Of a stretch of DNA of 24,122 nt, positions 1-8,577 are shown one piece after another; the first letter of the stretch is position 1, and each line of letters starts with the position of its first letter. The notes beneath the pieces are model-generated. The model was not told where the DNA came from. It made no database searches and saw nothing but the letters and a program-made list of their open reading frames with translations. The stretch is from the NCBI GenBank assembly GCA_002504845.1, contig DATW01000093.1, positions 25,046 to 49,167 on the forward strand, given 5' to 3'. A program made the translations under genes and the position numbers. The stretch is from Euryarchaeota archaeon UBA250 (GTDB lineage Archaea; Thermoplasmatota; Poseidoniia; Poseidoniales; Thalassarchaeaceae).

Positions 1-22
1 TCAAGTCCGGGAGCGCGGACCA
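1..22 (+). tRNA. 3' end of a tRNA, probably tRNA-Tyr (cut by window start)
   Basis: The first 22 bases fit the 3' end of a tRNA position by position. TCAAGT matches T-loop positions 55-60 and CCGGG the 3' half of the T stem. AGCGCGG is the 3' half of the acceptor stem, followed by discriminator A73 and an encoded CCA. The acceptor strand ends in G at position 72, so base 1 of the missing 5' part should be C. A C1-G72 pair with A73 is the known signature of archaeal tRNA-Tyr, and the identity is inferred from that alone. The anticodon lies outside the window. Confidence 0.65.
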
Positions 23-101
23 AACACCGTGTTCAATCTATTTTCAGTGAGGATGCCGTTTCAATCACCCTCAAATAGGGAATGGCGGTCGCTCGGGACC
101 C

Positions 102-107
102 GGAGGT
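102..107 (+). promoter_or_regulatory. Shine-Dalgarno sequence of rpl15e
   Basis: GGAGGT ends six bases before the ATG at 114 and complements the usual archaeal 16S rRNA 3' end. It fixes the L15e start. The upstream stretch 23-101 holds no gene. A weak A/T-rich element, TCAAATAG at 71-78, is the only TATA-like candidate there. Confidence 0.7.
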
Positions 108-113
108 TCAATT

Positions 114-701
114 ATGGGAGTCGCAAAGCACATGCAGGCCACTTGGAATCGTCCTAAGGCAACCATCCCAGCAAAGGCCCGCAGGGAAAGGATGGCCGGC
201 TGGAGGCGCGAGGGCGTATTCCAGCGGATACAGCGACCAACGCGCATCGACGCTGCACGACGAGTCGGGTACAAGGCCAAGCAGGGAATCGTGATGGTCA
301 GGACCCGTGTTCGAAGAGGTGGCTTGAGGAAGAGCAAGGTTCACATGAAGAGGAAGCCATCCAATGCAGGTATCAAGAAGATCACAATGGCGAAGTCGAT
401 TCAGAGAATCGCCGAGGAGCGTGTCAGTAGGCGCTACCCGAATCTCGAAGTCCTGAACTCGTATTGGGTCGGCGAAGACGGCAAGAACAAGTTCTACGAG
501 GTCATAATGGTCGATCCACACCATCCCGCTATCAAAGCCGATAAGCAACTCGGATGGATATCTTCGGGATCCAGCCACTCTGGCCGCGCCTTCAGAGGCA
601 AGACAAGCGCCGGAAAGAAGGGACGTGGCCTGTTCAACAAAGGAAAGGGCGCTGAGAAGTTGCGTCCAAGCCTCAAGGCGCATCAGAACCGCGGCAAGTG
701 A
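114..701 (+). CDS. rpl15e: Large ribosomal subunit protein L15e
   Basis: This 195-residue, very basic protein is ribosomal protein eL15, an rRNA-binding component of the archaeal and eukaryotic 50S/60S subunit with no bacterial homologue. Its length is close to the usual archaeal value of about 190-195. Family features seen include the N-terminal MGVAKHM..TW segment, a GYKAKQG.VMVRTRVRRGG core at about residues 56-75, the RRYPNLEVLNSYWVGEDG..K.YEV block in the middle, and a C-terminal RGLFNKGKGAEKLRPS tail. The ATG at 114 has a Shine-Dalgarno sequence six bases upstream and gives the canonical N-terminus. It sits between a tRNA gene and a PRC-barrel gene, and the following gene begins 46 bases after its stop, so co-transcription is possible. 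Nothing is truncated. Confidence 0.96.
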   Translation: MGVAKHMQATWNRPKATIPAKARRERMAGWRREGVFQRIQRPTRIDAARRVGYKAKQGIVMVRTRVRRGGLRKSKVHMKRKPSNAGIKKITMAKSIQRIAEERVSRRYPNLEVLNSYWVGEDGKNKFYEVIMVDPHHPAIKADKQLGWISSGSSHSGRAFRGKTSAGKKGRGLFNKGKGAEKLRPSLKAHQNRGK

Positions 702-747
702 GTAATGGCTGCGTCAGGTTGATGCCGACATCCGTTAGCCAACCATC

Positions 748-1008
748 ATGGTGGACCGCAGGCTGACCGAGATGCACGGCCTTCCAGTGGTTCTTCCGGA
801 TGCACGTATACTCGGAATCGTGCACGACGTAGTGCTTGATGAACAGGCAAGGACCTGCACCCATCTTTTCGTAACAGAGACCACTGATACAATCATCGAA
901 GGCGGAATGCACGTCTCTGTCCCGTGGTCATGGGTCCGTTCGATATCTGACGTCATCCTTCTCAGATGGTTCCCGCCCACCCCCATACCCCGTCGCCCCG
1001 ACTCCTAA
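748..1008 (+). CDS. Small PRC-barrel domain protein
   Basis: This 86-residue protein is made almost entirely of one PRC-barrel fold. It shows the expected order: LTEMHGLPVVLPDARILG.V.DVVLD near the N-terminus, a central strand around HLFVTE, and a closing HVSVPWSWVRSISDVILL at about residues 54-71. A short proline/arginine-rich tail follows. PRC-barrels mediate protein contacts; in archaea, small stand-alone members include CdpB-type proteins that work with FtsZ and SepF in cell division, while others sit near RNA-processing genes. Which role applies here cannot be told from sequence. No Shine-Dalgarno sequence is visible before the ATG at 748, so translation may be coupled to rpl15e or leaderless. 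A GTG directly after the ATG is an alternative start. Confidence 0.8.
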   Translation: MVDRRLTEMHGLPVVLPDARILGIVHDVVLDEQARTCTHLFVTETTDTIIEGGMHVSVPWSWVRSISDVILLRWFPPTPIPRRPDS

Positions 1009-1073
1009 TCGTGAATTATGCAGCAACCATGGAACCGATATGATGTAAAGCATGTTTGAGCACGACAGCATCG

Positions 1074-3527
1074 ATGAATCGTCTTAGCACTGCCGCAGTC
1101 GTGCTGATGCTCGTCCTAGTCCCTCTTTCTGCAAAGGCCGCAGAACCGAAGGGCACAGTCACATGCATCCAGGAAGACGCTTCTGATGGTCTGGCCGCAT
1201 GGAGCCTTTCAGATCAAAGCTGTTTGAGAGTGGGGATCGGACTTCTAAGTCCGGGCACTGCTGTCGAGTTCAATATCAGTACCGACGCTCCCGTCGACAT
1301 ACTACTCTTCTCTTCGACCGGTGTCGTCGTTTATCAGCAAGAGCAGAATTATCGCAGGGCAGACGTATGGGAGTCCGATTCGGTATTCGAGTCATTCTCC
1401 GGTGACGGAAGTTGGCGATGGTCCACCCCCTCCGATAGAGGGGCAACTCGCTGGTATCTTGTTGTGGATAATTATGACCATGCCCAAGACCAAGATCAAG
1501 GCGCCTTGGGAGGTTCTAGCGTGGCAGTCTCATTCGGAGTTTCAGTCGTCCAAGAGGAGCCATTCACGCTGTACGATGACATCGTGCACTTGTCACCATC
1601 ATCATTCGCCACTCTAGCAGGTCCATTTCAGGCTGATCAAGGTACAGTGGTGAAGATATCCGCCTCTTCTATGAAGGGAGAGTCAGATGTGTTCCTCATG
1701 TCCCAGAATCAGTATCAGCTGTATTCCGCTGGAGCTGCCCCAGCACGAATCGATCAAGGGTCGATGTTGTTGGTTGGCAGTGCAAGAACCGTGTTATTCA
1801 GCGTAACAGAAGATCTTGATGGGGCTGATTTGTACGTCGTACTCGATAACAAGGCGGGAGGCGGAGGGGTTGGAACATCGTCAATCGCAACAACGGTAAC
1901 GGTAACTCTGACCCCAATATTGGATCCAAGAATAACTGATTCAGAGTTGCTTGCGGTAGTGGATGTGGGCCAGACTGTGACTTTGGACGCCAGTACAACG
2001 CCAAATCGATCAGGCCAAATAACCTCTGAGGGATATCTCTGGGACCTCGATGGCGACGGTTTCAGCGATGCAGCAGGAATGTCCGTCGAGAATACTTGGA
2101 ACGATCCTGCCGATCTAACAATACACCTTCGAGTGATTGGTATCGATGGTAGACCTGCTACGAAGTTCCATGAGATCAGCATCCAAGATCTATCTCCCCC
2201 CGTGGCGCAGATCGATGGCGCAGAGAACATCACCAGGACCTTCGGTGAATCAGTCTCAATGACTGGCACATATTCTGACAACTGGCAGGTTGTTTCTGTA
2301 AAGTGGTACTTTGGCGACATACTCGTTCTCACTGACCCATCCCCTCAGAAGCAGGGAATATCCAGCCTCAATCTGGAGATTGGAACCCTGGAGATTTCCG
2401 CAGGTAGCCATCCTGTGCGTATGGAGGTCACGGATGCAAGTGGAATGATGTCGAACTCGACGTCGAATCTTACTGTGTATGACGCGACCCCTCCTTCAGT
2501 CAATGATGCGATTGTGGAGCTGACGAGACTATCGGGCGAGACCATCCGCCTAGAGGCAAGCGCAGCAGACCCAGAGTCTGAAACGCTGGCCTACTCGTGG
2601 GACACAGATGTCAATGTCGACAGTGACGGCGACGGAATTACGAATAATGACCAAGATTTGAGCGGCCCGGTTTATCTGGTTACGTATCCCAAAACCGGAA
2701 TTTACTCGCTCATTTGCACAATCACAAATGACAATGGATTGGAGACAAAAATCGAGTACATAGTGGCCATAGAGGCCTCCGATACAGAGCCAACGTTGCT
2801 AGATGCCATCGCCCCATACCTCCCACTCATCGTCGCAGGCGTTCTTGCGATAATCCTAGCTTTGTGTTTGATCTTGCTTATCTCTCGTCGTGCCAGGCGT
2901 AAGATGGCGGAGATAGAGGAAGAAATGCGGGCTCTACAAGAAGAGCAGGCCCGCGTGCCTGATGAAGATGAGCAGAAGCAGATGTTCGCTCGGAGAAGTG
3001 CCGATGAAGGATATGGCGGAGGGTATGGCTTCCGACGCTCTGCAGCCCCGCCGGTGTCCAACGATCCAGACATAGCAGCGTTACTGGGCCGTTCACCAGA
3101 CAGCGTCTCCAGCCCCGCCCCTCGAAGCAGGGGCGACGAATTACTTTCGATGATGTTCGATGACGAGCCACTCGATGAGAGCCCTGTAGAGGCTCCTTCT
3201 GTCGGAAAAGAAGAACAACCAACAACTCAAATGCCCCCAAAAATACCTGAGATTGCCCATTTAGAAGACACAACGCCAGTGGAGCCAGAACCGGAGGCCC
3301 CGCCACCAGCAGTGGAGCCAGAACCGGAGGCCCCGCCACCTCTTGCAGAAGAACAAGATCAGAACGCAACGGAAGAAGAGCCGCTACAGGATTCGGACTC
3401 TATTGAAATGAAGCCCTCTTGCAGTTCATGCTCAACTTCTTTCAAAGTCAGAATACCGCCCGGAGCCCCAGGCGTCAGGGTCCCATGTCCTGCTTGCGGC
3501 TCCATCGAGGTTGTCCGCCGACCGTGA
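1074..3527 (+). CDS. Exported PKD-domain membrane protein with cytoplasmic zinc ribbon
   Basis: The protein is 817 residues from the ATG at 1074. An in-frame TTG at 1056 would add six residues, but 1074 gives a clean Sec signal peptide (MNRL, then a hydrophobic core, cleavage near SAKA). Residues about 25-285 are beta-rich and unrecognised. Three PKD/Ig-like domains follow at about 286-372, 373-470 and 471-569; the first carries a WDLDGDGFSD acidic loop (residue 323 on) that could bind calcium. One membrane span lies at about 582-604, followed by the basic stop-transfer RRARRK and a charged, possibly coiled stretch. The cytoplasmic tail is acidic and proline-rich with an 11-residue duplication, and ends in a zinc ribbon with C783, C786, C805 and C808, resembling MJ0042-type motifs. 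The topology is outside sensor or adhesin, inside zinc ribbon. No enzymatic domain is seen and function is unknown. The first of five surface-protein genes. Confidence 0.85.
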   Translation: MNRLSTAAVVLMLVLVPLSAKAAEPKGTVTCIQEDASDGLAAWSLSDQSCLRVGIGLLSPGTAVEFNISTDAPVDILLFSSTGVVVYQQEQNYRRADVWESDSVFESFSGDGSWRWSTPSDRGATRWYLVVDNYDHAQDQDQGALGGSSVAVSFGVSVVQEEPFTLYDDIVHLSPSSFATLAGPFQADQGTVVKISASSMKGESDVFLMSQNQYQLYSAGAAPARIDQGSMLLVGSARTVLFSVTEDLDGADLYVVLDNKAGGGGVGTSSIATTVTVTLTPILDPRITDSELLAVVDVGQTVTLDASTTPNRSGQITSEGYLWDLDGDGFSDAAGMSVENTWNDPADLTIHLRVIGIDGRPATKFHEISIQDLSPPVAQIDGAENITRTFGESVSMTGTYSDNWQVVSVKWYFGDILVLTDPSPQKQGISSLNLEIGTLEISAGSHPVRMEVTDASGMMSNSTSNLTVYDATPPSVNDAIVELTRLSGETIRLEASAADPESETLAYSWDTDVNVDSDGDGITNNDQDLSGPVYLVTYPKTGIYSLICTITNDNGLETKIEYIVAIEASDTEPTLLDAIAPYLPLIVAGVLAIILALCLILLISRRARRKMAEIEEEMRALQEEQARVPDEDEQKQMFARRSADEGYGGGYGFRRSAAPPVSNDPDIAALLGRSPDSVSSPAPRSRGDELLSMMFDDEPLDESPVEAPSVGKEEQPTTQMPPKIPEIAHLEDTTPVEPEPEAPPPAVEPEPEAPPPLAEEQDQNATEEEPLQDSDSIEMKPSCSSCSTSFKVRIPPGAPGVRVPCPACGSIEVVRRP
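3278..3340 (+). repeat. 30-bp perfect tandem direct repeat (period 33)
   Basis: Bases 3278-3307 and 3311-3340 are identical over 30 bases, beginning AGTGGAGCCAGAACCGG. They encode two copies of VEPEPEAPPP in the cytoplasmic linker of the PKD/zinc-ribbon protein. Identity at the nucleotide level, including third positions, points to recent in-frame duplication by slippage or unequal exchange. Confidence 0.9.
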
Positions 3528-3541
3528 CCTAAGAGGGTCAC
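3524..3541 (+). other. Perfect 6-bp inverted repeat over a stop codon
   Basis: GTGACC at 3524-3529 and GGTCAC at 3536-3541 form a perfect stem with a six-base loop, overlapping the TGA of the upstream gene. No T-run follows, so it is not a clear archaeal terminator. It could be a weak mRNA 3' hairpin or chance. Confidence 0.3.
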
Positions 3542-3550
3542 ATCGGGGAA

Positions 3551-3559
3551 TATCCTAAA
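3551..3559 (+). promoter_or_regulatory. Possible TATA box for the 1463-residue protein gene
   Basis: TATCCTAAA lies 25-33 bases before the ATG at 3584, and no Shine-Dalgarno sequence is visible. This spacing suits a leaderless archaeal transcript. The match to the TATA consensus is weak. Confidence 0.25.
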
Positions 3560-3583
3560 TCAGCCTCGTAAGAACTCTGTTAC

Positions 3584-6500
3584 ATGGCTGCGGATGCCGC
3601 TCGTGTTGTTCATCCAATTTCTGCTGCCTCTCCGCCATGGTCTGCACTGGTCATAGCACTCCTGTTTCTTTCCGCCGCATCTCCAACAATTCTCGCAAGT
3701 GCCGAGCAGAGGGTCGCCTCTGACGACTTCCAAATTCTTGACGATCTCGATGCAGTTTTATCGATGGACCGAGCAATAAAATCAGATCCCCAGGCGATGG
3801 ATGAAGCCGGTGCTGCTCTAGATCTGGTCAGGAACTCAATAAGGGAAAGTGACGAGTTGTCCCCGATTCATGGGACTGGCGATTTGTTGAATGGGCTCAG
3901 TGAAATCGAGACAACCCCTCCCGAAGTGATCCATCCACGCCCATATCGAATCCTAACCGACCCCAATGAACCCCTTCCCGGTGAGGTGAGAAACATATGG
4001 TCCACTATACTCAACATCACTGACTATGCTATCTGGGTGGAGTATGAAGATCAAAGTGGCGATGTACAGCAGACAATCGAGCTTGTCACATTTTCAGACT
4101 CGCTTCTTTCCTTGATATTCAACAATGGCGATCCGTTCTTGCACCCGATGGATGTAGATGGTGATGGGAATGATGATATCGAGGTGGGTCTCACTCTCGA
4201 ATTTGATTTCAATGGCGGCTGGGGCTTAAGCGGGGACAGACTTTGGATCAAGCCAACTATCCAATTTCAAGTCGATGTAATTGATGAGGAGACTCCTGAA
4301 GATCCCGCATGGGCGAATCTGGAGAGTATGGAGGTATCTTTGGTCAAGGCCTTCGCCTATTCAGATACATTAGGACTCAACCAGGGTGAGAGTTACGTTT
4401 GGGTTATCGATTCTGCATTTACACAACCACCACGTCAATTTACACTAGACGTGGGCATAGAGAGAATATTCCTCGACATATCTGATGCAGGCGCAGAATT
4501 CCTGACAGCGATTACCTTTGGAATATTCAATCCCAATGGCGACATTGATGACTCTGGAATTTCCATAGCTTCACTAGCTGCGCCATACGTGATTTCAATA
4601 AATAACCCAATAGAAGACCAGTGCCCTGATAGGTACGACCCTGTTGAACTCAACACTCTTACATCGATGGAGATTTCTTGTGGCGTTAGGGCTGGTTTTG
4701 GCTACATCCATTACTCCCCTCCAGATCAGAGCGAACGTGAGGTATGGGAAGTTGCATATATCGATCTGGGCATCCATCCAGAGGCTCAAGAACTCTTTAT
4801 CCCGAGGGAGGTTTCCGTAACGATCCGCACGGATTCTTCTCTCGCCTCAGGTGTTGGTGGCGCAGGAGAGCGCAGTCTGAGTACGTTGGAATACTACTCC
4901 GACCGCGGAGCAGACATTCATCTTCATTTCCATGAGGACAGGGTAAATGTGCCTGAAGACCGTGCAGACGGAGATCACGGAAACTCCACAGATTCATTGG
5001 GTTGGCTGAGGGGGATGCCCTCCGGATCGCTTTCACCTCAGGAGATAGATAGAGTCTTCACGATGCTTGGTTCGAGATCGAGTCCAGAGTTACCAGGGTC
5101 ACAACCCGATCGTCTTGGATTGATCATAGCAGTCAAGAATTTCTCCAGAGACACTTCTCCCAACGAGGACAATGATGACCTCCCAATCAATCCAGCAGAC
5201 CCGCCGAAATCTATGATACTGTTCAGATCAGTAAGTAAAATAGACGCTCTTGAATACGACTCGTGGCTCACTAGGGGCGGTGTGATAACCGATCACCAGA
5301 GGATATCGATCCAAACTGGAGCGATCCCAACTGCACTGATCGTATACGGGGATTTCAACATTGGAGGCAATGACGAAGGAAACGACGTTTCGTTTGGTAA
5401 TAACCAGAATCTAGACTTTCTTTCTAGAATTCTCGATGCAGCCTTGGTAAATCTGGTGGACCTGTTCTTAGAGACGGCTTTGATAATCAACTCAATTCCC
5501 ACTATTGTGGTCGATGTCCTTAGCGGGGGTGTTGAGTTCTCCCCAGATGGTGGCGGACAAAATCTACATTTTGAGATTACAGACGATTTCCGAACCACCA
5601 GAGCGGCCGACATACTCCCCTCGGTGAAGCTGGCCATCGGCTCGCACGACCATATGGAGCTCGAGTCTTCCGACCATTTGATTCTTTCAAGAGACCGTGA
5701 ATCAGCGCTCGTACAGGGTAATGATGGGCTCATTGAACCACTTGTTCCCATTGCAGCATCCATTGCATTCTCGGGTTTGGAAGCAGTGCACGTAACTTAC
5801 GATCCAGCCACGGAGGAGCGAACCTTCCAAATGAAATCAAGAAGTAGCGGCGCACTCAAATTCCTGTATATCGACCATTATGGCAGCGATCTCTCGAATG
5901 CCTCGGTCCAAAGCCTCCGTATTTCGGACCTCCCCAATGTAATAGATCTGACAATTGACTCCGATTCTTCATCATATTCTGCTAGCCAGGACATAGAGTC
6001 ATTCCAGTATCATGCCTCCAATGGAACACAGCGACAGGCAGTCAGGATACTGGGCATCCCCGACTCTTTCGATGCTGATTTTGGCGATACTCTTTCATGG
6101 AGTACCGAAGGAGCAATCTCTTCAATAGAGGCGCAGATAACCAATTCCGAAGAACCTGAGATAATGACTGGAAATCACTTTCTTTATACCCATGACTCTG
6201 AAAATGAGGCTTCTTCTCTCTCAACAAGGATATCTGGATTGAATAGCATTGCATGGTCCCCTGCCAGCGATCCGGGCGCATTCGGCAGCATGGGCAGGAG
6301 TACTGCTAGAATCACTACAGCGGAGCCTGTACCTTTCGGGATAGCCGTCGACCACGTGCCAGTCATAGGCCAGAATAATGCACTCACAGCAACAATTTTG
6401 CTTGATCCACTGCCCTCGGATATATCTCTGCAGATTCCCGGAAACTCAAGTGATGATGTTGGAATCGATATACCGGTTCTAGATCGCACAAAAGGTGTTT

Positions 6501-7975
6501 CAGGTCTAGCATTCTTTTTGGGTGGGTTCACAGATCTTGGCCAGTCAGTCAATCGTCTTCTTGCCTCTGCAACTTCTGAACTCACGACTGGGGCTGAAGG
6601 TGCTAGTACCTCATTCAACTATGGAATTGAGCTAGAATCGGATTCAAACTTCGACCTCATCGTACAAGCAGAACAGGGCGAAGAGCCCGAGATGGAGCCT
6701 CCTTGGGTACATGGAATTGCGATACATGCGCCTACTCAGGGGTTGTCTTCCGGATTTTCAATGAAGGTTTGGATACCCAATCTTCCCCCCTCAGTAGATC
6801 TTGAGATGGAAAGAAGGGTGATTGACGATGGCTCTCAGTGGACTGTAGCCGTCGATGCGAAAGGATGGTTGCCCGGGGCTGAGTCGATGATTATTGCAAC
6901 GGACTCCATACAAGGAATGGATGCTTTCGTGACACTCCATGGGCTTCCGGTAGGCGTTAGTTCAGACATCGATCTTGATATGGTATTCGATGTAACGGAG
7001 ACTACCGGCAGTATATCAGAGATAGATGCTGTTGCTAGGTATGCCGCTTCATTCCCCCTTTCCAGTATCCATGCTGAGCTGCTAGATCGGAATGTAGGTG
7101 CACGTTCTGAGATCCTCATTAACGACGTTCCGAGCAGAGTCAATCTAGACGCCAGTCTTGGAACGGCCATTAGCATAAACATGGATGTTCCAACGCAATA
7201 TCAGGATTCTCAGGGAAGATCGGTTGATTCAATGATGATTCAACAGATGCAGTGGTTCGATGGAGAATGGCGACCAGCGACAGTGTTCCTCAAGGACGTA
7301 CCTGGAACAATCGCACTATCAACGGAACCAGGGAGGACATTTGACATAACGAAGAGCCTTGCTTTCCAGGGCATCGCACAGCTTGACTTTGCATCAAGTA
7401 CCTCTGGAATGTCGCTGTTCATTGAAGCCCAGGGAGAGGCAATTAACCAAAGAGGCGACATCCTGATGTTGGCCCAAGGGATGGCAGATAGACTTTCGAT
7501 AAAACCTACGGAAGACTTCGGTCTCGCTGTGAAGTCTTCGGGGGACGGCGTCGAAGTTCTTTACATGAGGATATCAGATGTTCCAGCTGCTCCTCCTGTT
7601 GTATTGGAGGATATGGAGATTCTTTGTCAAGACATAAAGAGTGCAACCATAGAAGTGCATAATCTAATTTCTCAATATGGGTACTTTGAGATTTCTGATG
7701 TTCAGGGGGGAAGAATTGTTGCCGCTGCTCGCGCGCATGCGATTCTCGATGACGATCGTAGGATAGACCTTCGAGGCGTTCTACTCGATGCTCAATTCAC
7801 CAATGGAATTCCCACGGGGACGACCTTCGGTGTGAATGGCATGGCCTCCGATCTCTCAATCATAAACAGCATTCCGGGCGTCGATGGCTCAACAACTCAT
7901 ATCGTCATCCCCGAACCCCTAACATCCGGACTCACAACAGCGGTAATGACGATCATAGGAGGCATACAGTCGTGA
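3584..7975 (+). CDS. Giant exported beta-rich repeat protein, function unknown
   Basis: This 1463-residue protein matches no family I recognise. The ATG at 3584 gives a signal peptide with hydrophobic core at about residues 19-37 and a likely cleavage after ASA at 38-40. There is no clear second membrane span; the C-terminus (near TTAVMTIIGG) is only mildly hydrophobic. An acidic DVDGDGNDD loop near residue 190 resembles calcium-binding repeats. From about residue 780 to 1370 a degenerate motif of the form (I/L)xx(L/V)Pxx(I/V)xL recurs, for example ISDLPNVIDL, IPNLPPSVDL, INDVPSRVNL, LKDVPGTIAL and ISDVPAAP, at irregular spacings of about 40-120 residues. This suggests a string of related beta units. 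Cysteine is rare, fitting an extracellular protein. The next gene starts inside its stop codon, so the two are probably translated together. Structural, adhesive or binding roles are possible; no catalytic motif is seen. Confidence 0.82.
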   Translation: MAADAARVVHPISAASPPWSALVIALLFLSAASPTILASAEQRVASDDFQILDDLDAVLSMDRAIKSDPQAMDEAGAALDLVRNSIRESDELSPIHGTGDLLNGLSEIETTPPEVIHPRPYRILTDPNEPLPGEVRNIWSTILNITDYAIWVEYEDQSGDVQQTIELVTFSDSLLSLIFNNGDPFLHPMDVDGDGNDDIEVGLTLEFDFNGGWGLSGDRLWIKPTIQFQVDVIDEETPEDPAWANLESMEVSLVKAFAYSDTLGLNQGESYVWVIDSAFTQPPRQFTLDVGIERIFLDISDAGAEFLTAITFGIFNPNGDIDDSGISIASLAAPYVISINNPIEDQCPDRYDPVELNTLTSMEISCGVRAGFGYIHYSPPDQSEREVWEVAYIDLGIHPEAQELFIPREVSVTIRTDSSLASGVGGAGERSLSTLEYYSDRGADIHLHFHEDRVNVPEDRADGDHGNSTDSLGWLRGMPSGSLSPQEIDRVFTMLGSRSSPELPGSQPDRLGLIIAVKNFSRDTSPNEDNDDLPINPADPPKSMILFRSVSKIDALEYDSWLTRGGVITDHQRISIQTGAIPTALIVYGDFNIGGNDEGNDVSFGNNQNLDFLSRILDAALVNLVDLFLETALIINSIPTIVVDVLSGGVEFSPDGGGQNLHFEITDDFRTTRAADILPSVKLAIGSHDHMELESSDHLILSRDRESALVQGNDGLIEPLVPIAASIAFSGLEAVHVTYDPATEERTFQMKSRSSGALKFLYIDHYGSDLSNASVQSLRISDLPNVIDLTIDSDSSSYSASQDIESFQYHASNGTQRQAVRILGIPDSFDADFGDTLSWSTEGAISSIEAQITNSEEPEIMTGNHFLYTHDSENEASSLSTRISGLNSIAWSPASDPGAFGSMGRSTARITTAEPVPFGIAVDHVPVIGQNNALTATILLDPLPSDISLQIPGNSSDDVGIDIPVLDRTKGVSGLAFFLGGFTDLGQSVNRLLASATSELTTGAEGASTSFNYGIELESDSNFDLIVQAEQGEEPEMEPPWVHGIAIHAPTQGLSSGFSMKVWIPNLPPSVDLEMERRVIDDGSQWTVAVDAKGWLPGAESMIIATDSIQGMDAFVTLHGLPVGVSSDIDLDMVFDVTETTGSISEIDAVARYAASFPLSSIHAELLDRNVGARSEILINDVPSRVNLDASLGTAISINMDVPTQYQDSQGRSVDSMMIQQMQWFDGEWRPATVFLKDVPGTIALSTEPGRTFDITKSLAFQGIAQLDFASSTSGMSLFIEAQGEAINQRGDILMLAQGMADRLSIKPTEDFGLAVKSSGDGVEVLYMRISDVPAAPPVVLEDMEILCQDIKSATIEVHNLISQYGYFEISDVQGGRIVAAARAHAILDDDRRIDLRGVLLDAQFTNGIPTGTTFGVNGMASDLSIINSIPGVDGSTTHIVIPEPLTSGLTTAVMTIIGGIQS

Positions 7976-8529
7976 AAGACTCTCGAAGATTCTCCGACCT
8001 CGACGCCACAGAGGCCGATGAAGAAGCGGCGGATGAACTCTTGGAGTCAATCGAAGAAGTTCTAGAAAGCGTACATCCGGTGAGAGTGATATTCTCAAGT
8101 CTAGTAATACTCATCGTCACAATGCTTCTGCTGGGAAGCTCCCTGTGGGTAATTCCCTATGATGGAGTCACTGCAGATGTCGTTTATCGTCAATCTGGAG
8201 GCGGGCATATCGTGTTAGTCGAATTAGATAATCGAGGCTCCAGGGCGATGGAAGACATCGAGATGTCGATAAGAATGGTTGATGACGTAGGCATCGAAAT
8301 TGGAAGAACCGATTTTTCATGGGAGAAACTCGGTGCTCACACTTCAATTGCCCATGACGATTTGGAACTTATCATTGACGGCGCCTCTGTCTGGGAGAAT
8401 TACACAATTGAGATAGATCTCGAATACTATGCTTATGACGGGGATAGAAAGACAGAGAGATGGACTCATGACGTGGGCCAATGGACTTCCGAATACCACA
8501 TCAATGTCGGACAATTCACAATCTTCTGA
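7972..8529 (+). CDS. Single-span membrane protein with extracellular beta domain
   Basis: The protein has 185 residues and starts with GTG at 7972, overlapping the TGA of the giant exported protein by four bases (GTGA), a sign of translational coupling. Residues 1-35 are strongly acidic and probably cytoplasmic. One membrane span lies at about 39-61, with no cleavage site, so it is likely a signal anchor with the C-terminus outside. The outer part, about 65-185, is beta-rich with a VELDNRGS...IEMSIRMVDD..GIEIG pattern like LEA14 or FxLYD-type beta-sandwiches; this is a loose resemblance, not a family call. Since the coupled upstream protein lacks an obvious membrane anchor, this protein could tether it or chaperone its export. 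That is inference from context. Function is unknown. Confidence 0.8.
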   Translation: MKDSRRFSDLDATEADEEAADELLESIEEVLESVHPVRVIFSSLVILIVTMLLLGSSLWVIPYDGVTADVVYRQSGGGHIVLVELDNRGSRAMEDIEMSIRMVDDVGIEIGRTDFSWEKLGAHTSIAHDDLELIIDGASVWENYTIEIDLEYYAYDGDRKTERWTHDVGQWTSEYHINVGQFTIF

Positions 8530-8577
8530 ATCTTGAACTGACTACCCATACGCTCATAGAGAGCCAGAAGGCCCTCA

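Noticed and set aside
108..683. Minus-strand open frame of 191 codons
   Set aside because: It lies wholly opposite rpl15e, an unmistakable ribosomal protein gene. Its translation has no family features.
1056..1073. TTG start six codons upstream for the PKD protein
   Set aside because: The ATG at 1074 gives a standard signal peptide and needs no rare start codon. The TTG remains possible.
1754..2332. Minus-strand open frame of 192 codons
   Set aside because: Antisense to the PKD protein; a compositional shadow with no start signal and no recognisable domain.
3524..3541. Intrinsic terminator after the PKD protein gene
   Set aside because: The stem is perfect but short, and no T-rich tract follows, which archaeal terminators need.
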